64,000 bases of DNA, taken from positions 3,009,501 to 3,073,500 of the forward strand of contig NZ_JAUTAJ010000004.1 of assembly GCF_030818485.1 (NCBI RefSeq), given 5' to 3'. This DNA is from Pseudoroseomonas cervicalis. GTDB lineage: Bacteria; Pseudomonadota; Alphaproteobacteria; Acetobacterales; Acetobacteraceae. Position 1 is the first letter of the stretch, and each line of letters begins with the position of its first letter. The notes beneath the pieces are model-generated. The model searched no databases. It saw only the letters and a program-made list of their open reading frames with translations, and was not told the origin of the DNA. This document shows, one piece after another, positions 1 through 9,147 of this stretch. The position numbers and the translations under genes were made by a program.

Positions 1-734
<734 letters not shown>

Positions 735-867
735 CCGAGTTCTCCTCCTGGCGGATGGGGGCGGCCCTCATCCCGGCGCCGCGCCCATCCCCTCTCTGCT
801 CATCAGGCGATCTGGGGATTGCCGTCCGGCCTGAAACCACGGCCGGTCGGTTCTGCCAGCGATGTAT

Positions 868-1419
868 TCAGCCCTGGCCCGCCGGACAAGGGCGTTGATC
901 GGGGCTGCGCAAAAAATGTGCAGTCAGGGGCGCGGCCGGCGCCGCCAGATACCGCACCACCTTGCCGTTGCGCGGGTCGGTGGCCTCGCCGACAGGGGCG
1001 AAGCCGAGGCGGGTGTGGAAGCCCATGCTGGCCGGGTTGGGCGGGTCCAGATTGACCTCGCAGCCCAGCTCCGCGAGCCCCGCCTGCAGCGCCGCCGCGG
1101 CGAGCGCGGCGTAGAGGGCGCGGCCGGTGCCCTGGCCCTGCGCCGCCGCGTCGACCACGACACGGTCGATATAGGCGGCGCCGGGGCGGTTGGCCTGCAT
1201 CCAGCCATGGTTCGGCCCGGTCGCCGGCCCGCCGGGCTGCAGCGCGATCAGGAAGCCCAGCGGCCGCCCGCCCTGCCACAGCGCCCCGGTCCAGAGGGCG
1301 GCCTGGCAGAGCGCGGCGAAGCCGGCGGCGTCCAGCGCGTTCACCGCCTCGGCATGCAGGTTGTTCAGCGCCAGCAGCGCGGGGTGCTGCGCCGGCAGGA
1401 TCGGCCCGGGCTCAAGCAT
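868..1419 (-). CDS. GNAT family N-acetyltransferase
   Basis: A 183-residue protein of the Gcn5-related N-acetyltransferase fold. The acetyl-CoA binding motif A is seen as VVVDAAAQGQGTGRALY, roughly residues 87-103, followed by a C-terminal NPASMGFHTRLGF stretch typical of motif B. The substrate cannot be told from sequence. The gene starts 16 bases after the grpE stop and lies between grpE and dnaK on one strand, so it is probably co-transcribed with the heat-shock genes. A GNAT at this position is not part of the canonical grpE-dnaK arrangement. Confidence 0.85.
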   Translation of the reverse strand: MLEPGPILPAQHPALLALNNLHAEAVNALDAAGFAALCQAALWTGALWQGGRPLGFLIALQPGGPATGPNHGWMQANRPGAAYIDRVVVDAAAQGQGTGRALYAALAAAALQAGLAELGCEVNLDPPNPASMGFHTRLGFAPVGEATDPRNGKVVRYLAAPAAPLTAHFLRSPDQRPCPAGQG

Positions 1420-1435
1420 CAGCGGATCTGGGGCA

Positions 1436-2020
1436 TCAGGCGGTTTCGGAGACGCCCTCGCCCGCCACCACCACCATGGCCGGCTTCAGCAGGCGGCCAT
1501 TCAGCGTCCAGGCCGGGGTCCAGGCCTGGATCACCGTGCCGGCGGCGACCCCCTCCGGCGGCGGCTGCTGCGCCATCGCCTGGTGCAGCTCCGGGTCGAA
1601 GGGCTTGCCGGTGGCGTCGTGCTTGGTGACGCCGTTGCGCTCCAGGATCGAGAGGAAGGCGCGCTCGACCCCCTCGAAGCCGCCGCGCAGCTTGGCCAGC
1701 AGCTCGGCCTCGCCCTCCTGGGCCGGGGGCAGGGCGTCCAGGCCGCGGCGCAGATTCTCCGCCGCCTCGACCACGTCGCGGGCGAATTTCTGCACGGCGA
1801 AGGCGCGCGCCTCCTCCACCTCGCGCTTGGTGCGGGTGCGCAGATTCTGCATCTCCGCCTCGGAGCGCAGCCAGCGATCCTTCAGCTGGGCGTTCTCCGC
1901 CTCCAGCTCGGCCAGCCGCGCCAGCGCGTCGGCCGGCTGCTCCGGGGTCGGCTGGGTCTCGGGATGGGGCGCTGTCGGGTTGCTCTGGTCGGTCATGTCG
2001 GAATCAATCTTTTCAGTCAT
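1436..2020 (-). CDS. grpE: GrpE nucleotide exchange factor
   Basis: A 194-residue GrpE, which releases ADP from DnaK and acts as a thermosensor. An acidic, proline-rich N-terminus is followed by a long coiled coil (ARLAELEAENAQLKDRWLRS), then the conserved LRTRTKREVEEARAFAVQKF segment and a C-terminal beta domain with FDPELHQAM and VIQAWTPAWTLNGRLLKPA. The start at MTEKIDSD (2020) is preferred. A more upstream ATG at 2053 would add a non-conserved extension, and one at 1996 is also possible. None has a clear Shine-Dalgarno sequence. Confidence 0.95.
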   Translation of the reverse strand: MTEKIDSDMTDQSNPTAPHPETQPTPEQPADALARLAELEAENAQLKDRWLRSEAEMQNLRTRTKREVEEARAFAVQKFARDVVEAAENLRRGLDALPPAQEGEAELLAKLRGGFEGVERAFLSILERNGVTKHDATGKPFDPELHQAMAQQPPPEGVAAGTVIQAWTPAWTLNGRLLKPAMVVVAGEGVSETA

Positions 2021-2051
2021 GGCGCAGGGCCACAAGCCCGCTTTGCCCATC

Positions 2052-2080
2052 ACCTAGGGAAGAGCGCCTGCAAGAGCAAG
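2052..2080 (-). promoter_or_regulatory. possible heat-shock (RpoH) promoter upstream of grpE
   Basis: On the minus strand CTTGCTC is followed after about 14 bases by CCCTAGGT, some 30 bases before the grpE ATG. This resembles the alphaproteobacterial sigma-32 pattern (CTTG, then C-C/T-TAT-T). The match is by eye only and the -10 element is imperfect. Confidence 0.3.
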
Positions 2081-2192
2081 GAAGCCGCGGCCCGGCGCAG
2101 GGCCGCCCTGCGTGCCGGAAGGGGCGCGGTGAGGGCGGCATTTCACCGGCTTTGACCTTGACCGCAGCCCCCGGCATGGCATCTGCAAGCGC

Positions 2193-3263
2193 ATGTCCGA
2201 GCACCGTCCCCGCGTCGCCATCATCCTGTTCAACCTGGGAGGTCCCGACGCCCCGGAGGCGGTGCGGCCCTTCCTCGAGAACCTGTTCCTCGACCCCGCC
2301 ATCGTGCGGCTGCCCAAGCTGCTGCGCTGGCCGCTGGGCAAGTTCATCGCCGCCCGCCGCACCAAGGCGGCCAGCGAGAACTACGCCATCCTCGGCGGCA
2401 AATCGCCGCTGCTGGAGCTGACCATCGCCCAGGGGCAGGCGCTGCAGGCGGCGCTGGCGCCGGAGATGGAGGCGCGCTGCTTCGTGGCCATGCGCTACTG
2501 GCACCCCTTCGCCGAGGCGACGGCGCGCGAGGTGAAGGCATGGGGCGCCGATGAGGCGATCCTGCTGCCGCTCTACCCGCAATATTCCACCACCACGAGC
2601 GGCTCCTCGATCGACGACTGGAAGGCGGCCTGCGCCAAGGTCGGGCTCGATTTGCCGAGCAAGACGCTGTGCTGCTGGCATTCGGATGAAGGCTTCGCCC
2701 GCGCCACCGCCGCCCTGGTGCAATCCTCCTACGACAAGGCCCGGGCCGAGCTGCCGGCCGAGGTGCCGTTGCGCATCCTGTTCTCCGCCCACGGCCTGCC
2801 GGAGAGCATCGTCAAGCGCGGCGACCCCTATCAGTGGCAGGTGGAGCGCAGCGTCGCCGCCGTGGTCGGGCAGCTCGACATCCCCGGGCTCGACCATTCC
2901 GTCTGCTACCAGTCGCGGGTGACGCCGCAGAAATGGATCGGCCCCTCCACCGAGGAGGCGCTGGAGCATGCGGCGAAGGAGAAGGTGGCGGTGCTGGTCT
3001 GCCCCATCGCCTTCGTCTCCGAGCATTCCGAGACGCTGGTGGAGCTCGACGTCGAATACCAGGAGCTGGCCCACAAGCTCGGCATTCCCGGCTATTTCCG
3101 GGTGCCGGCGCAGAACAGCGATGAGGGCTTCATCGCGGCGCTGGCCGGGCTGGTGCGGCGGGTGCGCGGCGGCAACCGCACGCTCTGCTCCTTCGCCGGC
3201 GGGCGGCAATGCCCGAAACAGCATGGCGACTGCCCGCATGCCCGCGCCCGGAGCGCCGCCTGA
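2193..3263 (+). CDS. hemH: ferrochelatase
   Basis: A 356-residue ferrochelatase that inserts Fe2+ into protoporphyrin IX, the last step of heme synthesis. The N-terminus reads VAIILFNLGGPDAPEAVRPFL. The ILFSAHGLPESIVKRGDPY segment (about residue 195) carries the catalytic His in SAHGLP, and SRVTPQKWIGPSTEE and the EHSETLVELDVEY segment follow, as in the family. The C-terminal tail after the catalytic domain has three cysteines (LCSFAGGRQC and HGDC), reminiscent of ferrochelatases that carry a [2Fe-2S] cluster. Its stop overlaps the next start as TGATG, so translation is probably coupled to the HAD gene. Confidence 0.97.
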   Translation: MSEHRPRVAIILFNLGGPDAPEAVRPFLENLFLDPAIVRLPKLLRWPLGKFIAARRTKAASENYAILGGKSPLLELTIAQGQALQAALAPEMEARCFVAMRYWHPFAEATAREVKAWGADEAILLPLYPQYSTTTSGSSIDDWKAACAKVGLDLPSKTLCCWHSDEGFARATAALVQSSYDKARAELPAEVPLRILFSAHGLPESIVKRGDPYQWQVERSVAAVVGQLDIPGLDHSVCYQSRVTPQKWIGPSTEEALEHAAKEKVAVLVCPIAFVSEHSETLVELDVEYQELAHKLGIPGYFRVPAQNSDEGFIAALAGLVRRVRGGNRTLCSFAGGRQCPKQHGDCPHARARSAA

Positions 3264-3940
3264 TGCCCAGCCCCCTGATGTCCGCCTCCATCACCCGCCC
3301 CAAGGCCGTGCTGTTCGATTGCGACGGCGTGCTGGCCGACAGCGAGGCGCTGGCCGCCATGGTGGTGTCGGAGGATCTGTCGGAGCGCTTCTGGCCGGTC
3401 TCGCCCGAGGAATGCCAGGACGTCTTCCTCGGCCGCGCCGTGCCGGACATGATGCCGCTGATCGAGCAGCGCTTCGGCCGGCTGCCGGAGAACTGGCCCG
3501 CTTTGCTCGCCGCCCGCCTGACCGAGCGCATGGCGCGCGACGTGGTGGCGGTGCCCGGCGCCCTGAACACGCTGCGCCGGCTGCGCGCGGCGGGGCTGCC
3601 GATCGCCTGCGCCTCCAACTCCTCGCGCTCCGAGCTGCGGGCCAAGCTCGGCCGGCTCGGCATCGCCGAGCTGTTCGAGGGGCGGGTCTTCTCCTTCGAG
3701 GATGTGGCGCGGCCGAAGCCCTATCCGGACATGTATGAGGCGGCGGCGGCGGCCTGCGGCGCCGCGCCGGAGGAGTGCGTGGTGGTGGAGGACAGCCTGC
3801 CCGGCATCCGCGCCGGCCGCGCCGCCGGCTGCCGCGTGCTGGCGCTGGTCTGGGAGATGCCGGAGGCGCTGCTGCGCGCCCAGGGCGCCGAGCCCTTCCG
3901 CCACATGGACGAGCTGCCGGCACTGCTGGGAGCCGCCTGA
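3263..3940 (+). CDS. HAD-IA family phosphatase (phosphoglycolate phosphatase-like)
   Basis: A 225-residue haloacid-dehalogenase hydrolase. Motif I is LFDCDGVLADSE with the nucleophilic Asp near residue 17. A helical cap follows, then motif II in CASNSS, and motif III/IV as RPKPYPDMY and VVVEDSLPGIRAGRAAGC. Such proteins dephosphorylate small sugar phosphates; the substrate is not assignable. The start chosen is the ATG of TGATG overlapping the hemH stop; an upstream in-frame ATG inside hemH would add 18 residues. Its own stop again forms TGATG with hemJ, so hemH, this gene and hemJ form one coupled operon. Confidence 0.88.
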   Translation: MPSPLMSASITRPKAVLFDCDGVLADSEALAAMVVSEDLSERFWPVSPEECQDVFLGRAVPDMMPLIEQRFGRLPENWPALLAARLTERMARDVVAVPGALNTLRRLRAAGLPIACASNSSRSELRAKLGRLGIAELFEGRVFSFEDVARPKPYPDMYEAAAAACGAAPEECVVVEDSLPGIRAGRAAGCRVLALVWEMPEALLRAQGAEPFRHMDELPALLGAA

Positions 3941-4389
3941 TGTTCGACGCGCTGGTGCCCTGGTACCCCTGGGTGAAGTCGCTGCACCTGATCTCGGTCT
4001 TCGCCTGGATGGCGGGGCTGTTCTACCTGCCGCGGCTCTATGTCTACCACACCCAGGCGGCCGCCGGCTCGGCCCAGTCGGAGCTGTTCAAGGTGATGGA
4101 GCGCCGCCTGCTGCGCGCCATCATGAACCCGGCGATGATCGCCGCCTGGATCTTCGGCCTGACCCTGGTGCTGACGCCGGGCGTGGTCGACTGGAAGGCC
4201 GGCTGGTGGCACGGCAAGCTCGCCGGGCTGCTCGGCATGACGGTGTTCCACCATGTGCTGAGCGGCGGGCGGAAGGCCTTCGCCGAGGACCGCAACCGGC
4301 GCAGCGAGCGCTGGTGGCGGGTCGCCAATGAGGTGCCGACGCTGCTGCTGATCCTCATCGTCATCATGGTGATCGTGAAGCCTTTCTGA
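3940..4389 (+). CDS. hemJ: HemJ protoporphyrinogen IX oxidase
   Basis: A 149-residue integral membrane protein of the HemJ (UPF0093) family, which oxidises protoporphyrinogen IX in bacteria lacking HemG and HemY. Hydrophobic helices alternate with the conserved SLHLISVFAWMAGLFYLPRL and VYHTQ histidines, MNPAMIAAWIFGL, the GWWHGKL segment and a C-terminal LIVIMVIVKPF. The ATG sits in the TGATG overlap with the preceding HAD gene. Placement beside hemH supports the heme role, and hemJ next to rho is a common alphaproteobacterial order. Confidence 0.95.
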   Translation: MFDALVPWYPWVKSLHLISVFAWMAGLFYLPRLYVYHTQAAAGSAQSELFKVMERRLLRAIMNPAMIAAWIFGLTLVLTPGVVDWKAGWWHGKLAGLLGMTVFHHVLSGGRKAFAEDRNRRSERWWRVANEVPTLLLILIVIMVIVKPF

Positions 4390-4461
4390 ATCGCGCGCGC
4401 CCGCCCAAAGAGGGGCGCCGCAGATCCTTGAAACGGAGTGTGAAAACCCCCAGATCGCCCA

Positions 4462-4490
4462 TTGACGGAACAGGCTGCGCGCCCCTAGCG
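4462..4490 (+). promoter_or_regulatory. weak promoter-like signal in the rho leader
   Basis: The 300 bases between hemJ and rho (4390-4689) contain no convincing gene. TTGACG at 4462-4467 is spaced 17 bases from CTAGCG, a weak -10. A long leader before rho is expected, because rho genes are commonly autoregulated by attenuation in the leader, but no specific structure can be claimed here. Confidence 0.25.
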
Positions 4491-4689
4491 TTGCGGCGCT
4501 TCCCGTCGATGGCGTGAGACAGGCCGCTGCCCGGTCCCCCGGGCGGGATCTTTCTGGCGCCGAGACTCCCTCCTCCTGATCCGGGACATGGCCGGCTGCG
4601 CATTCCGCGGCGCCGGCCCGCCGGTGGGCCATGCGCCCGCCCCGCGGACATGTCCCGCGCCTCCCGCCGGAACGGAATGCGTCCGACCC

Positions 4690-5964
4690 ATGCATCTTTC
4701 TGAACTCAAGGCCAAGAGCCCCGCCGACCTGCTCGCCTTCGCCGAGTCCCTGCAGATCGAGAACGCCTCCACCCTGCGCAAGCAGGACATGATGTTCGCG
4801 ATCCTGAAGCAGCTGGCGGAGAATGATCAGGCGATCCATGGCGATGGGACGCTGGAGATCCTGCCGGACGGCTTCGGCTTCCTGCGCTCGCCGCAGTCGA
4901 ACTACCTGCCGGGGCCCGACGACATCTATGTCTCCCCGGCCCAGGTGCGCCGCTTCGGCCTGCGCACCGGCGACACGGTGGAGGGGCAGATCCGCGCGCC
5001 GAAGGACGGGGAGCGTTACTTCGCACTGCTGAAGATCAACACCGTCAATTTCGAGCCGCCCGAGGCGCTGCGGCACCGCATCAACTTCGACAACCTCACG
5101 CCGCTCTACCCGACCCGTCGCCTGAAGATGGAGAATTCGGAGTTCGAGAGCGTCGCGAAGGGGATGCAGAAGGACTACACCCCCCGCGTCATCGACCTGG
5201 TGGCCCCGATCGGCATGGGCCAGCGCGCCCTGGTCGTGGCGCCGCCGCGCACCGGCAAGACGGTGATGCTGCAGAACATCGCCCGCAGCATCAGCCTGAA
5301 TCACCCGGATGTCTTCCTCCTCGTCCTGCTGATCGACGAGCGTCCGGAAGAGGTCACCGACATGGCCCGCACCGTGCGGGGCGAGGTCGTGGCCTCCACC
5401 TTCGACGAGCCGGCGACCCGCCATGTGCAGGTCACCGAGATGGTGCTGGAGAAAGCCAAGCGCCTGGTCGAGCACAAGCGTGACGTTGTCATCCTGCTCG
5501 ACTCCATCACGCGCCTCGGCCGCGCCTACAACTCGGTCGTGCCCTCCTCGGGCAAGGTGCTGACGGGCGGCGTGGACGCCAACGCCCTGCAGCGGCCGAA
5601 GCGCTTCTTCGGCGCGGCGCGCAACATCGAAGAGGGCGGCAGCCTCACCATCATCGCGACCGCCCTGATCGACACGGGCAGCCGCATGGACGAGGTGATC
5701 TTCGAGGAGTTCAAGGGCACCGGCAACTCCGAGCTCATCCTCGACCGCAAGCTTTCCGACAAGCGCGTCTTCCCGGCGATCGACATCACCAAGTCCGGCA
5801 CCCGCAAGGAAGAGGTGCTGATCGACCGTGCGACGCTGACCAAGATGTGGGTGCTGCGGCGGATCCTGAACCCGATGGGCACCCAGGACGCGATGGAGTT
5901 CCTGCTGGACAAGCTGAAGTACAGCAAGACCAACCAGGACTTCTTCGACGCCATGAATACCTGA
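4690..5964 (+). CDS. rho: transcription termination factor Rho
   Basis: A 424-residue hexameric RNA helicase that terminates untranslated transcripts. The N-terminal Rho domain starts [19 protein letters not shown]. The cold-shock-like RNA-binding domain has the GFGFLRS motif and a [21 protein letters not shown] stretch. The ATPase domain has Walker A PPRTGKT (about residues 180-186), [13 protein letters not shown], and the Q- and R-loop region with [10 protein letters not shown] near the end. Length is typical. The ATG at 4690 is the family start; an ORF extension to 4588 is not conserved. A tandem repeat begins at the base after the stop codon. Confidence 0.98.
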   Translation: MHLSELKAKSPADLLAFAESLQIENASTLRKQDMMFAILKQLAENDQAIHGDGTLEILPDGFGFLRSPQSNYLPGPDDIYVSPAQVRRFGLRTGDTVEGQIRAPKDGERYFALLKINTVNFEPPEALRHRINFDNLTPLYPTRRLKMENSEFESVAKGMQKDYTPRVIDLVAPIGMGQRALVVAPPRTGKTVMLQNIARSISLNHPDVFLLVLLIDERPEEVTDMARTVRGEVVASTFDEPATRHVQVTEMVLEKAKRLVEHKRDVVILLDSITRLGRAYNSVVPSSGKVLTGGVDANALQRPKRFFGAARNIEEGGSLTIIATALIDTGSRMDEVIFEEFKGTGNSELILDRKLSDKRVFPAIDITKSGTRKEEVLIDRATLTKMWVLRRILNPMGTQDAMEFLLDKLKYSKTNQDFFDAMNT

Positions 5965-6208
5965 TTCTTTCGGGCTGCCGCCGTCCGGTTGAGAAGCGGG
6001 CCGCTGCGTTTCGCCGGGTGTGCCCCGGCTGAGCGTCGCGGCCTTTTCTTTCGGGCTGCCGCTGTCCGGTTGAGAAGCGGGACGCTGCACTGCGCCGGGT
6101 TGCCCCGGCTGAGTGGCGCGGCCCACTTTTCTTTCGGGCTGCCGCCGTCGGGTGGAGAGGCGGGACGCTGCACTGCGCCGGGTGTGCCCCGGCTGAGTGG
6201 CGCGGCCC
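5965..6208 (+). repeat. three tandem copies of an ~82-bp GC-rich repeat
   Basis: Copies begin at 5965, 6046 and 6129, each opening with TTCTTTCGGGCTGCCGC, so the period is 81-83 bp. Each unit contains a short hairpin (GCCGGG, a short loop, CCCGGC) and ends GGCTGAG(T/C)G(G/T)CGCGGCC. Copies differ by a few substitutions and one-base indels, which argues against coding. The 424-base gap between rho and the next gene is filled by these units and the terminator at 6246. Confidence 0.92.
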
Positions 6209-6245
6209 ACCTGGCCGGCAGATGGCGGCAGCCTGACAGAAAAAA

Positions 6246-6272
6246 GGGGAATTCATTTCCCCGGGCCTTTTT
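6246..6272 (+). terminator. probable rho-independent terminator after rho and its repeats
   Basis: GGGGAA (6246-6251), loop TTCAT and TTCCCC (6257-6262) form a short stem, then GGGCC and five T. It is embedded in an element (CTGACAGAAAAAAGGGG just before it) that recurs at 26663-26712 on the other strand. Confidence 0.55.
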
Positions 6273-6388
6273 CATATCTGCCCTTCCTTTCCCTCCCGCG
6301 TGGCAGCCCTTCCTTGGCCGCGCTGGTCAGCGCCACGGGGCCGGTTAGGCTTTCGCCCACACTCGACCAAGGCGGAGCGGCGAACCGG

Positions 6389-7150
6389 ATGCAGGGCAAA
6401 TCCTGGCAGGGCGTATCGGTGGCGGAGCTGGAGCGGGCCTCGCACAGCGCGGTGCCGGCGCTGCGAACGGCGTTCGATGGGCCGTTCCTGTTGCGCGCCT
6501 TCCTGGGCGGCACCGGGCGGGCCAATGCGGTCAGCTCCCTGGATCCGGCGCAGGATGGCGGGCTGGCGGCGCGGCTGGACCGCATCGAGGCGGCCTATGC
6601 CAAGATCGGCCTGCCGCCGCGCTTCCGCTCCACGCCGCTGGACCCGCCGGGGCTGGAGGAGGCGCTGCTGGCCCGCGGCTATGCCGAGAAGGATGAGTCG
6701 CTGGTGATGGCCGGGCCGCTCTCCGGCTTCGCGGCGCCGGATGCGGCGGTGGAACTGCTCGACGGCCCGAGCGAGGAATGGTTCGCTGTCCTGTCCACCG
6801 CCGACTACCAGACCGAGGCGCGCCGGGCGGAGAAGCGGCAGGCGGTGCAGATGATGTTGCTGCCGGCAGCCTGGCTGCTGCTGCGGGTCGAGGGAAGGCC
6901 GGCGGCGGTGGGGCAGGTGGCCTCCGACGGGCAGCTCGTCGGGTTCTTCGACATCGCCACGGCGCCGGAATTCCGCCGCCAGGGGCTGGGCGGGCGGCTG
7001 GTCGCCGCCGGGGCAGCCTGGGGGCAGCAGCAGGGGGCGCTGACCGGGTGGCTGCAGGTGTCCGCCGGCAACACCCCAGCCCGCAGCGTCTATGAGCGGC
7101 TGGGGATGCGGGAGATCTACCGCTACCGGTATTTCTTGCCGAAAAACTGA
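6389..7150 (+). CDS. GNAT family N-acetyltransferase
   Basis: A 253-residue protein. The C-terminal half (about residues 190-253) is a clear GNAT domain: LVGFFDIATAPEFRRQGLGGRLV is the acetyl-CoA binding motif and NTPARSVYERLGM the motif B region. The N-terminal part (about residues 1-120) is weakly conserved and may be a second, degenerate GNAT-like half. Substrate unknown. ATG at 6389 is preceded by a GGCGGAG ribosome site about 10 bases upstream. It converges on the quinone oxidoreductase gene, with only a palindromic repeat between. Confidence 0.85.
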   Translation: MQGKSWQGVSVAELERASHSAVPALRTAFDGPFLLRAFLGGTGRANAVSSLDPAQDGGLAARLDRIEAAYAKIGLPPRFRSTPLDPPGLEEALLARGYAEKDESLVMAGPLSGFAAPDAAVELLDGPSEEWFAVLSTADYQTEARRAEKRQAVQMMLLPAAWLLLRVEGRPAAVGQVASDGQLVGFFDIATAPEFRRQGLGGRLVAAGAAWGQQQGALTGWLQVSAGNTPARSVYERLGMREIYRYRYFLPKN

Positions 7151-7155
7151 AGAAA

Positions 7156-7212
7156 GCTCGGGGCGCTGCCCCGAACCCCGCCGGGGTGGCAGGGCCACCC
7201 CGGACCCCGCCT
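7156..7212. repeat. dispersed GC palindrome, family A copy 1
   Basis: Two adjacent inverted repeats: GGGGCGCTGCCCC, then CCGGGGTGGC/GCCACCCCGG, bordered by the recurring words ACCCCGCC and GGACCCCGCC. It fills the gap between convergent genes. Equivalent elements lie at 9148, 10624, 30612, 34255 and 54801. Confidence 0.85.
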
Positions 7213-8190
7213 TCAGGGGATAAAAACCGTGCTGCCGGTGGTCTTGCGGCCTTCCAGGGCGCGGTGGGCCTCGGCCGCGTCCTTCAGCGCATAGGTCTGG
7301 TTGACCTCGATCTTCACCGCGCCCGACAGCACCACCGAGAAGAGGTCGGTGGCGGTCGCCACCAGATCGGCATGCTTGGCGGTGTAGGTCGCCAGCGTCG
7401 GGCGGGTCAGGAAGAGCGAGCCCTTGGCGGCCAGGATGCCGATCTCCACCGGCGGCACGGCGCCCGAGGCATTGCCGTAGGACACCATCATCCCGAGCGG
7501 CGCCAGGCAGTCCAGCGAGGCGGTGAAGGTGTCCTTGCCCACGCTGTCATAGACCACCGGCAGCATGGCGCCGGAGGTGATCTCCTTCACCCGTGCCGCC
7601 AGGTCGTCCTGGCCGGAGATCAGCACATGGTCGGCGCCATGGGCGCGGGCTAGCTCGGCCTTCTCGGGGGTGGAGACGGTGCCGATGACGGTGCAGCCCA
7701 GCTGCTTGGCCCATTGGCACATGATCAGGCCCACGCCGCCGGCCGCGGCATGCACCAGGATGGTCTCGCCCGGCTTCACCGGATAGGTGCGGCGCAGCAG
7801 GTACTGCGCCGTCATGCCCTGCAGCATCATGCCGGCGGCGGTGACATCGTCGATGCCATCCGGCAGCTTCACCAGCCGGTCGGCCTTGATGGTGCGCGCC
7901 TCGCAATAGGCGCCGATCGGCGCCATGGCGTAGGCGACGCGGTCGCCGATGGACAGGCCCGTCACCTCGCTGCCCACCGCCTCGATCCGGCCGGCGGCTT
8001 CCATGCCGAGCGTCGCGGGCAGGGAGGGCAGCTTGTACAGCCCGGTGCGGAAATAGACGTCGATATAGTTCAGCCCGACGGCGCCATGGCGGACCAGCAC
8101 CTCATCCGGCTTGGGGGCGGGCAGGGGCACCTCCTCCCACACCATCTTCTCCGGGCCGCCATGTTCATGAATGCGGATGGCATGGTTCAT
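7213..8190 (-). CDS. qorA: NAD(P)H:quinone oxidoreductase, zinc-free MDR family
   Basis: A 325-residue medium-chain dehydrogenase/reductase of the quinone oxidoreductase type. It probably reduces quinones or enones with NADPH. The N-terminal GroES-like domain has EVLVRHGAVGLNYIDVYFRTGLY. The Rossmann domain (from about residue 140) has ILVHAAAGGVGLIMCQWAKQLG and a TVSTPEKAELARAHGADHV stretch. The catalytic-zinc ligands of alcohol dehydrogenases are absent. Its ATG overlaps the ogt stop as ATGA, so the two are translationally coupled. The symbol is by family resemblance. Confidence 0.9.
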   Translation of the reverse strand: MNHAIRIHEHGGPEKMVWEEVPLPAPKPDEVLVRHGAVGLNYIDVYFRTGLYKLPSLPATLGMEAAGRIEAVGSEVTGLSIGDRVAYAMAPIGAYCEARTIKADRLVKLPDGIDDVTAAGMMLQGMTAQYLLRRTYPVKPGETILVHAAAGGVGLIMCQWAKQLGCTVIGTVSTPEKAELARAHGADHVLISGQDDLAARVKEITSGAMLPVVYDSVGKDTFTASLDCLAPLGMMVSYGNASGAVPPVEIGILAAKGSLFLTRPTLATYTAKHADLVATATDLFSVVLSGAVKIEVNQTYALKDAAEAHRALEGRKTTGSTVFIP

Positions 8191-8675
8191 AGGAGCGTTC
8201 CTTGCTGACGCAGGGTGCGACGTTCGAGGTCGAGAAGATAGCGCTTCGTGGCGGCACCTTCGCCCCCCGAGAAGCCGCCCAGCTTTCCGCCCGCGCCGAT
8301 CACGCGGTGGCAGGGGATGATGATGGGGATCGGATTGGCGCGGTTGGCCTGGCCCACCGCGCGCGCGATGGAGCCGATGGTGGTGGCCAGCTCGGCATAG
8401 CTGCGTGTCTCCCCGCTGGGGATGTCGCGCAGCGCGGCCCAGACCTTCTGCTGGAAGGCCGAGCCATAGGGGGCCAGGGGCAGATCGAAGCTCGTCCGCT
8501 GGCCGTCGAAATAGTCCTGGACCTGGTCGCGGGCGGCGATCAGCAGGGGGGTCTCCTCCTGGTCGCGGCCACGCCCCCAATCCAGCGCCACGATCGCTCC
8601 GTCCTCCTCGGACAAAGTGAGCGTGCCGAGGGGGGTGAGGAAGGAAAGCTGCGGCATGCGGGCGCGATTCGACAC
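8187..8675 (-). CDS. ogt: methylated-DNA-[protein]-cysteine S-methyltransferase
   Basis: A 162-residue suicide DNA repair protein that takes the alkyl group from O6-alkylguanine onto its own cysteine. The active site is IIIPCHRVIGAGGKLGGFSGG, with PCHRV near residue 122 and the Asn hinge in QANRANPIPI. The N-terminal ribonuclease-like domain is short, as in Ogt. The start could be MSNRAR (8675) or MPQLSF (8657), which looks more like the family. It overlaps the following quinone oxidoreductase by four bases. Confidence 0.95.
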   Translation of the reverse strand: MSNRARMPQLSFLTPLGTLTLSEEDGAIVALDWGRGRDQEETPLLIAARDQVQDYFDGQRTSFDLPLAPYGSAFQQKVWAALRDIPSGETRSYAELATTIGSIARAVGQANRANPIPIIIPCHRVIGAGGKLGGFSGGEGAATKRYLLDLERRTLRQQGTLL

Positions 8676-8787
8676 GCTCCGCCGGCAGCGTCAAGGGCGA
8701 AGCGGCGGGAGGCCCCTTTGCCGCGCCCTCTGTCACCCTGGCCCGGGGGCGGGGGCAGGGCTACATGAAGGGCAGAGGAGATCCCCC

Positions 8788-9141
8788 GTGACCCAGCCCG
8801 CCGATCCGCCGCCCTATTTCCAGGCCCATCTCTTCGTCTGTTGCAACCGCCGCCCCGATGGCCATCGCCGCGGCTCCTGCGCCGCGCGGGGCAGCGAGGC
8901 GCTGAAGGACTACATGAAGGCCCGCGCCAAGGAGCTGGGGCTGCAGGGCATCCGCGTGAACCAGGCTGGCTGCCTGGACCGCTGCGAGTTCGGCCCGGTC
9001 ATCGTCATCTACCCTGAGGGCATCTGGTACCGCGCCGAGACGCGCGAGGATGTGGACGAGATCCTGCAGGCGCATCTGGTCGAGGGCGGCCGCGCCCGGC
9101 GGCTGATGCTCACGGAGAAGGATGTGGTGGCGAAAGGCTGA
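8788..9141 (+). CDS. thioredoxin-like [2Fe-2S] ferredoxin
   Basis: A 117-residue protein of the thioredoxin-fold (2Fe-2S) ferredoxin family. Cluster ligands appear as FVCCNRRPDGHRRGSC and, later, GCLDRCEFGPVIVIYPEG, followed by WY and a VDEILQAHL helix. It is probably an electron carrier; the partner is unknown. The start is GTG at 8788: an AGAGGAG ribosome site ends 8 bases upstream and the conserved domain begins just after. A longer ATG start upstream is not supported. Confidence 0.88.
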   Translation: MTQPADPPPYFQAHLFVCCNRRPDGHRRGSCAARGSEALKDYMKARAKELGLQGIRVNQAGCLDRCEFGPVIVIYPEGIWYRAETREDVDEILQAHLVEGGRARRLMLTEKDVVAKG

Positions 9142-9147
9142 GAGGCC

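Noticed and set aside
5965..6208. CRISPR array
   Set aside because: Units are ~82 bp with no short repeat and unique-spacer pattern, and no cas genes are present.
3721..6210. 829-residue minus-strand frame opposite hemJ and rho, including repeat-encoded segments
   Set aside because: Shadow frame; the apparent protein repeats come from the tandem DNA repeat after rho, and indels of one or two bases between units break any shared frame.
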